A stretch of DNA of 48,974 nt from Pseudomonas akapageensis (GTDB lineage: Bacteria > Pseudomonadota > Gammaproteobacteria > Pseudomonadales > Pseudomonadaceae). Shown one piece after another: positions 38,512 through 47,349 of the stretch. The notes below the pieces were generated by a model. It saw only the letters and a list, made by a program, of their open reading frames with translations. It searched no databases and had not been told where the DNA came from. Each line of letters starts with the position of its first letter. Within the stretch, counting starts at the first letter, position 1. Location: NCBI RefSeq assembly GCF_011355085.1, contig NZ_VXCP01000010.1:1-48974 (forward strand). The letters are read 5' to 3'. The translations under genes were made by a program, and so were the position numbers.

Positions 38512-38616
38512 GTAGCCGCTGCCCAAAGGCTGCGCTCGCGTGCGAAGCAGGCGCAAGATCTCGAGATCGCCGGGGAGCCCCTGCGGGACTCCAGCGCAGC
38601 CTGCGGCAGCGGCTAC
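38512..38616. repeat. Large palindromic repeat (GTAGCCGCTGCC arms), copy 2
   Basis: Same family as 23797-23900, in the opposite orientation, with GTAGCCGCTGCC and GGCAGCGGCTAC ends and the GATCTCGAGATC centre. Its right end covers the last codon bases of aroP: the TAG in GTAGCC is the aroP stop. Confidence 0.8.
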
Positions 38617-40019
38617 ATGGCGCCCACCGCCTGCGCGGCACCGCGCTTGTTCTTGATCACATAGCAGCCCCACATGACCACCAACCACACCGGAATCGCA
38701 TAGACCGACACCTGGATCCCCGGGATCAGCAACATGATGCCGAGGATGAACACCACCCAGGCCAGACAGATGTAGTTGCCATAGGGATACCATAGCGCCT
38801 TGAACAGCGGGGACTGCTTGGTCCGCACCATGTGCTGGCGGAACTTCAGGTGCGAGTAGCTGATCATCGCCCAGTTGATGACCAGCGCCGCGACTACCAG
38901 CGACATCAACAGCTCCAGCGCATGCTGGGGCATGAAGTAGTTGAGCAGCACCGCCACCAGGGTCACCACCGCCGAAGTCAGGATCGCCCGTACTGGCACG
39001 CCGCGCTTGTCGATTTTGGCCAGCGCACGAGGGGCATCGCCCTGCTCGGCCATGCCGAACAGCATGCGCGCGTTGCAGTAGGTGCCACTGTTGTACACCG
39101 ACAATGCCGCGGTCAGGACCACGAAGTTGAGGATGTGCGCTGCGGTATCGCTGCCCAGCATCGAGAACACTTGCACGAACGGGCTGCCGCTGTACGCGTC
39201 GCCGGAAGCGTTGAGGCTGCTCAGCAGGCTGTCCCAGGGGGTCAGCGACAGCAGAACCACCAGAGCACCGATGTAGAAAATCAGGATGCGGTAGATCACC
39301 TGATTGATCGCTTTCGGAATCACGGTCTTCGGCTTGTCGGCCTCGGCAGCGGTGAAGCCGAGCATTTCCAGGCCGCCAAAGGAGAACATGATGATGGCCA
39401 GGGCCATGACCAGGCCGCTGACGCCGTTAGGGAAGAAGCCACCGTGTTCCCACAGATTGCTGACCGACGCCTGCGGGCCACCGCTGCCGCTGACCAGCAG
39501 GTAGCTGCCCAGCGCGATCATGCCGACGATCGCCAGGACCTTGATGATCGCGAACCAGAACTCGGCCTCGCCGAAGACTTTGACGTTGGCCAGGTTGATC
39601 AGGTTGATCATCACGAAGAAGGCCGCCGCAGAAACCCAGGTCGGGATCTCCGGCCACCAGTAATGCACGTACTTGCCGACCGCCGTCAGCTCGGACATAC
39701 CGACCAGGATATACAGCACCCAGCAGTTCCACCCCGACAGGAAGCCGGCGAAACCGCCCCAGTATTTGTGGGCAAAGTGACTGAAGGATCCGGCAACCGG
39801 CTCTTCGACGATCATCTCACCCAGCTGGCGCATGATCATGAAGGCAATGAAGCCGCAGATCGCGTAGCCAAGAATCATCGACGGACCCGCCGACTTCAGT
39901 ACCCCCGCCGAGCCCAGGAACAGCCCGGTACCAATCGCACCACCAAGGGCGATCAGCTGGATGTGGCGATTTTTCAGGCCGCGTTTCAGCTCACCTGATT
40001 GCGAGTTTTGTCCACTCAT
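38613..40019 (-). CDS. aroP: Aromatic amino acid permease AroP
   Basis: A 468-aa inner-membrane APC-family proton symporter. It follows E. coli AroP almost along its length: [24 protein letters not shown], the [21 protein letters not shown] segment, [44 protein letters not shown], and [25 protein letters not shown]. This supports uptake of phenylalanine, tyrosine and tryptophan. The ATG at 40019 is chosen on the family start. A PhhR-type box and an Hfq/Crc motif lie upstream, fitting control with phhABC. Confidence 0.92.
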   Translation of the reverse strand: MSGQNSQSGELKRGLKNRHIQLIALGGAIGTGLFLGSAGVLKSAGPSMILGYAICGFIAFMIMRQLGEMIVEEPVAGSFSHFAHKYWGGFAGFLSGWNCWVLYILVGMSELTAVGKYVHYWWPEIPTWVSAAAFFVMINLINLANVKVFGEAEFWFAIIKVLAIVGMIALGSYLLVSGSGGPQASVSNLWEHGGFFPNGVSGLVMALAIIMFSFGGLEMLGFTAAEADKPKTVIPKAINQVIYRILIFYIGALVVLLSLTPWDSLLSSLNASGDAYSGSPFVQVFSMLGSDTAAHILNFVVLTAALSVYNSGTYCNARMLFGMAEQGDAPRALAKIDKRGVPVRAILTSAVVTLVAVLLNYFMPQHALELLMSLVVAALVINWAMISYSHLKFRQHMVRTKQSPLFKALWYPYGNYICLAWVVFILGIMLLIPGIQVSVYAIPVWLVVMWGCYVIKNKRGAAQAVGAM

Positions 40020-40035
40020 TAATGGAGTCACCTGT

Positions 40036-40043
40036 TTGTTTTT
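40036..40043 (-). promoter_or_regulatory. Candidate Hfq/Crc site in the aroP leader
   Basis: The minus strand reads AAAAACAA, in ACAAAAACAAACAG, 16 bases before the ATG and overlapping the ribosome-site region. Confidence 0.4.
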
Positions 40044-40331
40044 GTCTGTGACGGGATCGGACCCACCGCGCTCGTGGCGCAGCGGAGTGAACAAGGCGGA
40101 TAGCCTCGAATTTAGTGGGTCACAGTGAAAACGCGGCGCATTGTACACCTGTGCCATAAGCAAGGTTCAACACGCGCTTCACTGTTCCTTGAGGACGGTG
40201 TATCTGACTGCGGCGAAGGTTTTGGAACAAGGAGGTGGGAGTGGCGAAAAAGAGGTCTTGGCGAGGTTTGCGGCAGAAATTTCTTACAGCCGCTTCGGAC
40301 AGGCCGATTGCGCGGCAATTTGAGGCGGATT

Positions 40332-40349
40332 TGTAACGATTTATTTACG
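40332..40349. promoter_or_regulatory. Candidate PhhR (TYR-type) box upstream of aroP
   Basis: TGTAAC-GATTTA-TTTACG matches TGTAAA-N6-TTTACA at ten of twelve positions. It is about 310 bases before the aroP ATG, with no gene between. Confidence 0.5.
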
Positions 40350-40382
40350 GAGTGGTTCAGAGAGTTGCCAGGGCATAAATGC

Positions 40383-40410
40383 AAAACGCCAACCCTGGGG
40401 TTGGCGTTTT
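40383..40410. terminator. Bidirectional terminator between aroP and rluB
   Basis: AAAACGCCAACC and its exact complement GGTTGGCGTTTT flank CTGG. It ends rluB transcription on the minus strand, after the repeat at 40422-40527. Confidence 0.88.
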
Positions 40411-40421
40411 GGTTTTGTGTT

Positions 40422-40527
40422 CCTCGTTCCCACGCTCTGCGTGGGAATGCATCCTACGACGCTCTGCGTCGTGCAGGTCGACGCGGAGCGTCTGACACGG
40501 CATTCCCACGCGGAGCGTGGGAACGAG
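40422..40527. repeat. Nested compound palindrome of the CGTTCCCA family, copy 2
   Basis: Outer arms CCTCGTTCCCACGC and GCGTGGGAACGAG enclose ACGACGCTCTGCGTCGT and ACGCGGAGCGT palindromes. The organisation matches 10133-10234. It starts 15 bases past the rluB stop. Confidence 0.8.
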
Positions 40528-40541
40528 AAGCGGTCGCAGAA

Positions 40542-41753
40542 TTACTCAGGCTTAGGCTTGCGACGACCGAAACCAGGACGCTGCCCACTACCAGCCGGCG
40601 GCCCACGACGCTTGCCCGACGGCCCTTCTTCGACCAGCACGATCCCCGGACGCTTGTGCGCGGGTTTTGCCGGACGCTTGTTGGTCTCGCTCGGGCGCTC
40701 GGCCACCGGCGTACCGCGACTCGAATCCTTGCGTGGTGCCTCTCTACGCGGCGAGTCCTTGCGCGGAGCTTCGCCACGAGGCGTGCGCACCGGGCGTTGC
40801 TCTTCAGTGCGCGGTGCACGCGGTTCGCGCGCCGGGCGCTCGCCGGCCGGGGCATCGTTGGCCGGGCGCAAGGTGCGCACGCGCTCACCACGACCTACCG
40901 GACGCGAGGACTTGCGCTGCATCCGCTCGAGCTTGTCCTTGGACTTGGCGTTCATCGAAGGCATGGCGACAGGCGTCAGGCCGACTTCGGCCGCCAGGAT
41001 GTCCACTTCGCCCTGGCTCATCTCGCGCCAGCGACCCATCGGCAGGTCGGAGTTGAGGAACACCGGACCGAAACGTACGCGTTTCAGGCGGCTGACCACC
41101 ACGCCCTGGGATTCCCACAGGCGACGTACTTCACGGTTGCGGCCTTCCATCACCACGCAGTGGTACCAATGGTTGAAGCCTTCACCGCCAGGTGCTTGCT
41201 GGATATCGGTGAAACGTGCCGGGCCGTCTTCCAGAATCACGCCGTTCTTCAGACGCAACAGCATGTCGTCGTCGACTTCGCCACGCACACGCACAGCGTA
41301 TTCGCGGTCCATCTCGTAGGACGGGTGCATCAGGCGGTTGGCCAGTTCACCATCAGTGGTGAACATCAGCAGCCCGGTGGTGTTGATGTCCAGGCGGCCG
41401 ATATTGATCCAGCGTCCTTCCTTTGGCCGAGGTAGGCGATCGAACACCGTCGGGCGACCTTCCGGGTCGTCACGGGTGCAGATCTCACCGTCTGGCTTGT
41501 TGTACATGATGACGCGGCGAACGGTCTCGGACGCTTCTTCGCGCTTGATGACCTTGCCATCGACCGAAATCGCGTCGTGCAGGTCGACGCGCTGGCCGAG
41601 GGTAGCCTCCACGCCATTGACCTTGATCCGGCCCTGGGCAATCCAGGCCTCGACGTCGCGGCGCGAACCCACGCCAATGCGCGCGAGTACTTTTTGCAGT
41701 TTTTCGCCGGCGGGGCGAAATTCCTGGTCGTCTTTCTGATCGTGTTCACTCAT
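40542..41753 (-). CDS. rluB: 23S rRNA pseudouridine(2605) synthase RluB
   Basis: RluB isomerises U2605 of 23S rRNA. The 403-aa protein has an S4 domain (about 15-75, EKLQKVLARIGVGSRRDVEAWI), catalytic Asp122 in GRLDINTTGLLM, and the RRLWESQGVVVSRLKRVRFG segment. From about residue 265 it carries a long Arg/Pro/Lys-rich tail with repeated RKDSPRREAPRKDSSR units, more than 100 residues without predicted fold, probably RNA-binding. Monocistronic; 170 bases separate it from scpB, without recognised feature. Confidence 0.93.
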   Translation of the reverse strand: MSEHDQKDDQEFRPAGEKLQKVLARIGVGSRRDVEAWIAQGRIKVNGVEATLGQRVDLHDAISVDGKVIKREEASETVRRVIMYNKPDGEICTRDDPEGRPTVFDRLPRPKEGRWINIGRLDINTTGLLMFTTDGELANRLMHPSYEMDREYAVRVRGEVDDDMLLRLKNGVILEDGPARFTDIQQAPGGEGFNHWYHCVVMEGRNREVRRLWESQGVVVSRLKRVRFGPVFLNSDLPMGRWREMSQGEVDILAAEVGLTPVAMPSMNAKSKDKLERMQRKSSRPVGRGERVRTLRPANDAPAGERPAREPRAPRTEEQRPVRTPRGEAPRKDSPRREAPRKDSSRGTPVAERPSETNKRPAKPAHKRPGIVLVEEGPSGKRRGPPAGSGQRPGFGRRKPKPE

Positions 41754-41923
41754 CTGGGCACCTCCCGGTGTGTCGATGCAGGCCTGGGCCCGCTGTATTG
41801 AAAACCTGTTACTGGCGAACGAATCGCCAAAAGGTCGCGAATCATACGCTCATGGCGACCGACGCGCATCTGAGACTAGACGAAAAAGTCTCTGTCACGG
41901 GTTTTTCCGCCAGCCGGGAGCCA

Positions 41924-42700
41924 TCAGTCCTGACGGGTCTCGGGCTCGGTCTCGAGTTCTGCTTTCTCGTCGGCCACATCCTGCGCGGGCTCGAGCAAGT
42001 CGTCGAAGTCGGTCTTGAGCCCCTCCTCCATGCTGTCGAGCTCGACGAGCAGGCTGCGAAAGCTGGTTTCATCGCGCGGCGCCGCAGGCTCGGCGCTTTC
42101 ATCGGCCAGCGCCTGCAAGTGAGCAGGTACCGGGGCATCGTCGAACTCCAGCGCCGGCGCAGGCTCGAGCTCACGCAGCTCGGCCAGAGGCGGCAATTCA
42201 TCGAGATTCTTCAGGTTGAAGTGGTCGAGAAAAGCCTTGGTGGTCGCGAACATCGCCGGGCGCCCCGGCACTTCGCGGTACCCGACAATGCGAATCCATT
42301 CACGTTCGAGCAGGGTCTTGACGATGTTGCTGTTGACCGCAACACCGCGCACATCCTCGATCTCGCCACGGGTGATGGGCTGACGATAGGCAATCAGCGC
42401 CATGGTTTCGAGCAGGGCGCGAGAATAGCGTTGCGGGCGCTCTTCCCAGAGTCGGCCGACCCAGGGGGCGAACTTCTCGCGGATCTGCAAACGGTAGCCG
42501 GACGCCACTTCCACCAGTTCGAAGGCCCGGCCCTCACACGACTTGCGCAACAATTCGAGCGCCTTCTTGAACACCGGCGGCTCGGGCCGCTCGGCCTCTT
42601 CGAAAAGCTCATACAAGCGCTCGAGTGATTGCGGCTTGCCCGAGGCCAGCAAGAAAGCTTCCAGCAATGGCGCAAGTTCGCGCGGTTCATTCAGGTTCAT
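41924..42700 (-). CDS. scpB: Condensin subunit ScpB
   Basis: ScpB forms, with ScpA and an SMC or MksB-type partner, a chromosome-condensing complex. The 258-aa protein has the paired winged-helix pattern (LAPLLEAFLLASGKPQSLERLYELF; QRYSRALLETMALIAYRQPITRGEIEDVRGVAVN; GRPAMFATTKAFLDHFNL), then an acidic tail of about 80 residues. The start is the ATG at 42700 with a GAG ribosome site eight bases before; a GTG at 42709, whose GTGA overlaps the scpA stop, is an alternative. The smc gene is not in the window. Confidence 0.92.
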   Translation of the reverse strand: MNLNEPRELAPLLEAFLLASGKPQSLERLYELFEEAERPEPPVFKKALELLRKSCEGRAFELVEVASGYRLQIREKFAPWVGRLWEERPQRYSRALLETMALIAYRQPITRGEIEDVRGVAVNSNIVKTLLEREWIRIVGYREVPGRPAMFATTKAFLDHFNLKNLDELPPLAELRELEPAPALEFDDAPVPAHLQALADESAEPAAPRDETSFRSLLVELDSMEEGLKTDFDDLLEPAQDVADEKAELETEPETRQD

Positions 42701-42705
42701 CGGTG

Positions 42706-43539
42706 TCACTCAGCTCGGGCACGGACATGAATTGCCGCAAATGGCTCATTTTGCACCAGTTCGATCAAGGATTCCTTGACCAGCTCGAGAATCGCCATAA
42801 AGGTCACGACAACGCCCAGTTTGCCCTCCTGGGCCGTGAACAGCTCGACAAAGGGCACGAACCCGCCACCCTTGAGCCGCTCCAGCACTTCGCTCATGCG
42901 TTCGCGGGTGGACAAGGCTTCGCGGCTGACCTGGTGGCTTTCGAACATGTCGCCCCGACGCAACACCTCCGACATCGACAGCAGCAACTCTTCCAGGCTG
43001 ACATCGGGCAGCAACTTGCGCGCCAGGGCCTTCGGTGCATCCAGCTTGGGCACGTACAGGTCGCGACCCACCCGGCTCAAGCCGTCGATGCCTTCGGCGG
43101 CGGCCTTGAAGCGCTCGTATTCCTGCAGGCGCCGGATCAACTCGGCACGCGGATCGTCTTCCTCGGCTTCGACTTCGGCCGACCGGGGCAACAACATCCG
43201 TGACTTGATCTCGGCGAGCATGGCGGCCATCACCAGGTACTCGGCGGCCAGTTCCAGGCGCACGGTCTTCATCAGCTCGACATAGCCCATGTACTGTCGG
43301 GTGATCTCCGCCACCGGGATGTCGAGGATATTGATGTTCTGTTTGCGGATCAGGTACAGCAGCAGGTCGAGCGGCCCCTCGAATGCCTCGAGAAAGACTT
43401 CCAGCGCATCGGGCGGGATGTACAGGTCGAGCGGCATTTCGGTGAACGCCTGGCCATAGACCAGCGCAAATGGCAGTTCCTGCTGGGCATCGGCCTGGGG
43501 GTCCACGGACTGACCGCTGTCGGTGACCGGCGTACTCAC
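42706..43539 (-). CDS. scpA: Condensin kleisin subunit ScpA
   Basis: The kleisin that bridges SMC heads. The 277-aa protein has the N-terminal SMC-neck helix (LEVFLEAFEGPLDLLLYLIRKQNINILDIPVAEI), the EIKSRMLLPR helix, an acidic linker, and a C-terminal winged helix (VVTFMAILELVKESLIELVQ). The start is a GTG that overlaps the stop of the preceding yciO gene in GTGA; the weak ribosome site (GAAG two bases away) implies coupled translation. Confidence 0.93.
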   Translation of the reverse strand: MSTPVTDSGQSVDPQADAQQELPFALVYGQAFTEMPLDLYIPPDALEVFLEAFEGPLDLLLYLIRKQNINILDIPVAEITRQYMGYVELMKTVRLELAAEYLVMAAMLAEIKSRMLLPRSAEVEAEEDDPRAELIRRLQEYERFKAAAEGIDGLSRVGRDLYVPKLDAPKALARKLLPDVSLEELLLSMSEVLRRGDMFESHQVSREALSTRERMSEVLERLKGGGFVPFVELFTAQEGKLGVVVTFMAILELVKESLIELVQNEPFAAIHVRARAE

Positions 43540-44165
43540 GCTTCGACCAGAAAGGGTGCCGGGTCGCCACAGCCGACCCGGATGACTTCCGGCTCATCGT
43601 TGGCCAGGTTGATCACGGTCGAGGCCTCGACACCACCGAAGCCGCCATCGATGATCAGGTCGACCTGATGTTCGAGCAATTGGCGCATTTCATAGGGGTC
43701 ACTCATGGGCATGGTCTCGCCGGGCATGATCAATGTCACGCTCATCAAGGGCTCGCCCAGTTCCTCCAGCAGCGCCAGCGCGATGGGGTGGCTCGGTACC
43801 CGCAGACCGATGGTCCGGCGCTTGGGGTGCAGCAACAGGCGCGGTACTTCCCGTGTGGCGTTGAGGATAAAGGTGTAGGGCCCGGGGGTATGGGCCTTGA
43901 GCAGGCGGAACGTGCCGGTGTCGATCTTGGCGAACAGGCCCAACTGCGAAAGATCGCAGCAGATCAGGGTGAAGTTGTGATTGTTGTCCAGTTGGCGCAG
44001 GCGCCGCACCCGCTCTACCGCATTTCTGTCGCCGATCTGGCAACCCATGGCGTAGGACGAATCAGTCGGATAGATCACCACCCCGCCCTTGCGGATGATT
44101 TCCACCGCCTGTTTGATCAGGCGCGCTTGCGGGTTTTCCGGATGAATCTGGAAAAATTGACTCAC
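43536..44165 (-). CDS. yciO: YciO-type Sua5/YrdC domain protein
   Basis: A 209-aa protein of the YciO branch of the YrdC/Sua5 family, which binds nucleotides and RNA; related Sua5/TsaC make threonylcarbamoyl-AMP for tRNA t6A. The chain shows the family start SQFFQIHPENPQARLIKQAVEIIRKGG and VVIYPTDSSYAMGCQIGDR, KRRTIGLRVPSHPIALALL and the DLIIDGG region. The start is the GTG at 44165 (VSQFF), with GGTAGAG before it; an ATG at 44204 would add residues that overlap the upstream gene. It forms an operon with scpA and scpB. The exact function is unclear. Confidence 0.9.
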   Translation of the reverse strand: MSQFFQIHPENPQARLIKQAVEIIRKGGVVIYPTDSSYAMGCQIGDRNAVERVRRLRQLDNNHNFTLICCDLSQLGLFAKIDTGTFRLLKAHTPGPYTFILNATREVPRLLLHPKRRTIGLRVPSHPIALALLEELGEPLMSVTLIMPGETMPMSDPYEMRQLLEHQVDLIIDGGFGGVEASTVINLANDEPEVIRVGCGDPAPFLVEA

Positions 44166-44178
44166 GTTCTCTACCTGT

Positions 44179-45042
44179 TCAGACGGCGGCAATAGGCTGT
44201 TCATGTTTGAATCGACACCATAAAGGTGGCAAATCCTCTGGTATAGGCCGGTAGGTACCGATCTCGGACCAGGTGCCGGGGGCATGGAAATCACTGCCGG
44301 CACTGACCATCAGACCGAACTCTCGAGCCAATATGGACAGGCTGCCGACCTGCTCGGCCGGCTGCATTCCGTTGACCACCTCGATGGCGTGGCCACCTGC
44401 TTGAATATAGTCGGCAATCAGCTTGCACCGCTTGCTTCGGGTGAAATCATAGTGCATGGGATGGGCCAGGCTGACCCAGGCACCAGCTTGGCGCAGGGTC
44501 TCGACAGTGTCTTCGAGCGTCGGCCAATGCTGCTTGACGTCACCCAACTTGCCCGCCCCCAGCCACTTGCGAAACGCTTCGGCGCGATCCTTGACGAAGC
44601 CCGAATTTACAAGGAAATCAGCGAAATGCGGTCGCGCCGGGGCGTTGCCGCTGTCGCCCAGGGCTTGCTGGATGGCGCGGGCACCTTCCATCGCTCCGGG
44701 CATGCCCTTGAGTGCCAGTCGTCGGCTGATTTCTTCGGCGCGCAGCCAGCGACCATGGTGCAATTGCTCGATTGCCTCGACCAACGGTGCTGCTGCCAGA
44801 TCGAAACCGTACCCCAGTACATGGATGGTCGCCCCACCCCAGGTACAGGACATTTCCACCCCGCTGACCCATTGCATACCCAGCGCAAGCGCCGCGTCAC
44901 GGGCTTCCGGCAGCCCTTCGAGGGTGTCATGGTCGGTCAGGGCCAGGACCCGCACGCCGTTTTCATACGCACGCGCAACCAGTGCCGAAGGCGCCAGGGC
45001 GCCATCGGAGGCCGTGCTGTGGCAGTGCAGATCAACATTCAT
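44179..45042 (-). CDS. rnm: PHP-domain 5'-3' exoribonuclease RNase AM (YciV)
   Basis: A 287-aa PHP phosphoesterase. Metal ligands are seen in the usual places: HCHST near the start ([12 protein letters not shown]), [16 protein letters not shown], the later [23 protein letters not shown] and [15 protein letters not shown]. coli YciV/RNase AM trims 5' ends of 23S, 16S and 5S rRNA and degrades 3',5'-bisphosphonucleotide leftovers. It is 13 bases upstream of yciO, and diverges from yciB by 66 bases, which must hold both promoters. Confidence 0.9.
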   Translation of the reverse strand: MNVDLHCHSTASDGALAPSALVARAYENGVRVLALTDHDTLEGLPEARDAALALGMQWVSGVEMSCTWGGATIHVLGYGFDLAAAPLVEAIEQLHHGRWLRAEEISRRLALKGMPGAMEGARAIQQALGDSGNAPARPHFADFLVNSGFVKDRAEAFRKWLGAGKLGDVKQHWPTLEDTVETLRQAGAWVSLAHPMHYDFTRSKRCKLIADYIQAGGHAIEVVNGMQPAEQVGSLSILAREFGLMVSAGSDFHAPGTWSEIGTYRPIPEDLPPLWCRFKHEQPIAAV

Positions 45043-45108
45043 AGGTGGCGCTTTCGCTGTTATCGATGTTTGTTATTATGCCGGCACATCCTGCTTCTGG
45101 CTGCCACT

Positions 45109-45705
45109 GTGAAACAATTCATCGATTTCATCCCGCTGTTCCTGTTCTTCATCGTCTACAAGATCGAACCCCGCGCCGTCGACATCGCCGGCCAGACCCT
45201 CACCGTCGGTGGCATCTACAGCGCCACGGCGATGCTGATCATCAGCTCGCTGGTGGTCTATGGCGCACTGTTCATCAGCCAGCGAAAACTGGAAAAGAGC
45301 CAATGGCTGACACTGGTGGCCTGTCTTGTATTCGGCAGCCTGACGCTGGCTTTTCACAGCGAGACCTTCCTCAAATGGAAAGCCCCCGTCGTCAACTGGC
45401 TGTTCGCCCTGACGTTCGCCGGTAGCCATTTCGTCGGTGATCGCCTGTTGATCAAGCGCATCATGGGCCATGCACTGACCCTGCCCGACCTGATCTGGAC
45501 ACGCCTGAACCTGGCCTGGATCGTCTTCTTCCTGTTCTGTGGCGCGGCCAACCTGTTCGTGGCCTTTACCTTCCAGAGCTACTGGGTCGACTTCAAGGTG
45601 TTCGGCAGCCTGGGCATGACCGTTTTGTTCCTGGTTGGCCAGGGCATCTACCTGTCCCGCCATATTCACGACAGCGACACCACCACCCCGAAAACCGAGG
45701 ACTGA
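45109..45705 (+). CDS. yciB: Inner-membrane septation protein YciB (IspZ)
   Basis: A 198-aa multispanning membrane protein linked to cell division and envelope synthesis. The family start [20 protein letters not shown] follows a GTG at 45109; no ATG is nearby in frame, which hides this gene inside a longer frame. Five hydrophobic segments and [39 protein letters not shown] are family-typical. yciI starts one base after its stop, so they are one operon. Confidence 0.94.
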   Translation: MKQFIDFIPLFLFFIVYKIEPRAVDIAGQTLTVGGIYSATAMLIISSLVVYGALFISQRKLEKSQWLTLVACLVFGSLTLAFHSETFLKWKAPVVNWLFALTFAGSHFVGDRLLIKRIMGHALTLPDLIWTRLNLAWIVFFLFCGAANLFVAFTFQSYWVDFKVFGSLGMTVLFLVGQGIYLSRHIHDSDTTTPKTED

Positions 45706-45706
45706 C

Positions 45707-46006
45707 ATGCTCTACGCAATCATTGCCACAGACGTTGCCAACTCGCTGGAAAAACGCCTGGCCGCTCGTCCCGCGCACCTGGAGCGCCTGCAACAGCTCA
45801 AGGGCGAAGGCCGTGTCGTACTGGCAGGTCCGCACCCGGCAATCGACAGCAACGACCCTGGCGAGGCCGGATTCAGCGGCAGCCTGATCGTCGCCGAGTT
45901 CGAATCACTGAGCGCCGCCCAGGCCTGGGCCGACGCTGACCCGTACATAGCGGCGGGTGTCTACGCCAATGTCGTGGTCAAGCCGTTCAAGCAAGTCCTG
46001 CCGTAA
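45707..46006 (+). CDS. yciI: YciI-like protein
   Basis: A 99-aa ferredoxin-like protein of the YciI family, which has conserved His/Asp of unclear enzymatic role. The pattern is [76 protein letters not shown]. Start ATG lies one base after the yciB stop. The yciB-yciI pairing is conserved in gammaproteobacteria. Confidence 0.93.
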   Translation: MLYAIIATDVANSLEKRLAARPAHLERLQQLKGEGRVVLAGPHPAIDSNDPGEAGFSGSLIVAEFESLSAAQAWADADPYIAAGVYANVVVKPFKQVLP

Positions 46007-46142
46007 CCTGCCCGACAGGCCTGGGTGAAATGCACACCGCCTTTCACCCCCGGCCGCCACAACGATTATTCTCTGTATTGCTCATTATTCTCGCTTGATT
46101 GCCGACAACGTGCTGAACACTCGATTGGAATCAGGAGTTCCG

Positions 46143-46553
46143 ATGCGCCAAGGTACGTTGTGTCTGTTAATTTCGCTGATGTTGCTGGCCCCTGAGGTAC
46201 CGGCTGAAGAAACCGCTACGTCGGGGCAATCGGCACCCTTCTCGTTGAGCGCCGGAAGCCAGATCAGCGAACTTCAACAGCGCCTGAAGGAAAGCGAGCG
46301 TCAACGCGAAGAGTTGAGCAAGCAGCTGCAATCCACCGACAATGAGCGCGAAAGCGCCCAGCTGACCAGGTTGCGCCAGGAAAATCAGCGCCTGAAGCTG
46401 CAGCTCAAGGAATCCCAGGCCACCACCCTCCCCCGACTGCTGACCGATCAGCAGCAATGGTTCCTGATTGGTGGCGCGGTCGCCTTGTTGGCAGCAGTGT
46501 GCGGTATCCTCGTCAGCGGCGGACACAGAAAGCGTCGGCAATGGTTGAATTGA
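46143..46553 (+). CDS. Coiled-coil, C-terminally anchored membrane protein
   Basis: A 136-aa protein with a signal-like N-terminus (MRQGTLCLLISLMLLAPEVPAEE), a coiled coil of about 60 residues (ISELQQRLKESERQREELSKQLQ and on), and a C-terminal helix (WFLIGGAVALLAAVCGILV) followed by a basic end. Relatives are sometimes mislabelled translation initiation factor 2. It lies seven bases before the response regulator gene, so it is probably co-transcribed and part of the same envelope-stress unit. The ATG at 46143 follows a CAGGAG ribosome site. Confidence 0.8.
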   Translation: MRQGTLCLLISLMLLAPEVPAEETATSGQSAPFSLSAGSQISELQQRLKESERQREELSKQLQSTDNERESAQLTRLRQENQRLKLQLKESQATTLPRLLTDQQQWFLIGGAVALLAAVCGILVSGGHRKRRQWLN

Positions 46554-46560
46554 GTGAGTC

Positions 46561-47238
46561 ATGAGCGAGCTGTTACTGATTGATGATGACCAGGAGCTGT
46601 GTGAGCTTCTGACCAGTTGGTTGAGCCAGGAAGGCTTCCAGGTACGGGCCTGCCATGACGGCCAGAGCGCCCGTCGCGCTCTGGCCGAACACGCGCCAGC
46701 AGCTGTAGTGCTCGACGTCATGCTGCCCGACGGCAGTGGTCTGGAGCTGCTCAAGCAACTGCGCAACGAGCATGCGGATCTACCCGTATTGATGTTGTCG
46801 GCACGCGGTGAGCCACTGGACCGGATTCTTGGCCTGGAACTGGGTGCCGACGATTATCTGGCCAAGCCTTGTGACCCTCGTGAATTGACCGCTCGCCTGC
46901 GGGCCGTATTGCGCCGCAGCCACCCGACAGCTGTTGCCAGCCAGATGGAAATCGGCGACCTGTGCTTCAGTCCGGCGCGTGGCGTGGTCAGTATCGACGA
47001 TCACGAACTGAGCCTGACCATTTCCGAGAGCCGCCTGCTCGAAGCGCTGCTGCGCCAGCCGGGTGAGCCGCTGGATAAACAGGAACTGGCGCAGATCGCC
47101 CTGGGGCGCAAGCTGACCCTGTACGACCGCAGCCTGGACATGCACGTCAGCAACCTGCGCAAGAAGATCGGTCCGCACCCCGATGGCCGCCCGCGTATCG
47201 TAGCCCTGCGCAGCCGCGGTTATTACTACAGCCTGTAA
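46561..47238 (+). CDS. cpxR: OmpR-family response regulator, CpxR-like
   Basis: A 225-aa two-domain regulator: receiver with the acidic pair DDD at 8-10, phosphorylated Asp52 (VVLDVMLPDGSG) and Lys102 (DDYLAKPCDPREL), then a winged helix (LTISESRLLEALLRQPGEPLDKQELAQIALGRKLTLYDRSLDMHVSNLRKK). With the Spy-like protein and sensor kinase downstream it matches the Cpx-type unit of Pseudomonas (PA3204-PA3206 in PAO1). A tandem CpxR-type repeat follows the stop, upstream of the Spy-like gene. Confidence 0.88.
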   Translation: MSELLLIDDDQELCELLTSWLSQEGFQVRACHDGQSARRALAEHAPAAVVLDVMLPDGSGLELLKQLRNEHADLPVLMLSARGEPLDRILGLELGADDYLAKPCDPRELTARLRAVLRRSHPTAVASQMEIGDLCFSPARGVVSIDDHELSLTISESRLLEALLRQPGEPLDKQELAQIALGRKLTLYDRSLDMHVSNLRKKIGPHPDGRPRIVALRSRGYYYSL

Positions 47239-47250
47239 AACGCTGCAGTC

Positions 47251-47266
47251 TTTACCGAAGCTTTAC
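47251..47266. promoter_or_regulatory. CpxR-type box before the Spy-like gene
   Basis: TTTAC-CGAAGC-TTTAC is the complement of GTAAA-N6-GTAAA, the CpxR consensus spacing being 5 plus or minus about one. Another GTAAA overlaps the cpxR stop at 47235-47239. It lies 84 bases before the Spy-like start. Confidence 0.5.
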
Positions 47267-47349
47267 GCTTGGCTGACCGCCGTTGACCTTGATCTCCCTA
47301 AACTGAGCTCATCCGGTAACTGACCGGGATCCAGACAAGGAGATCCACC

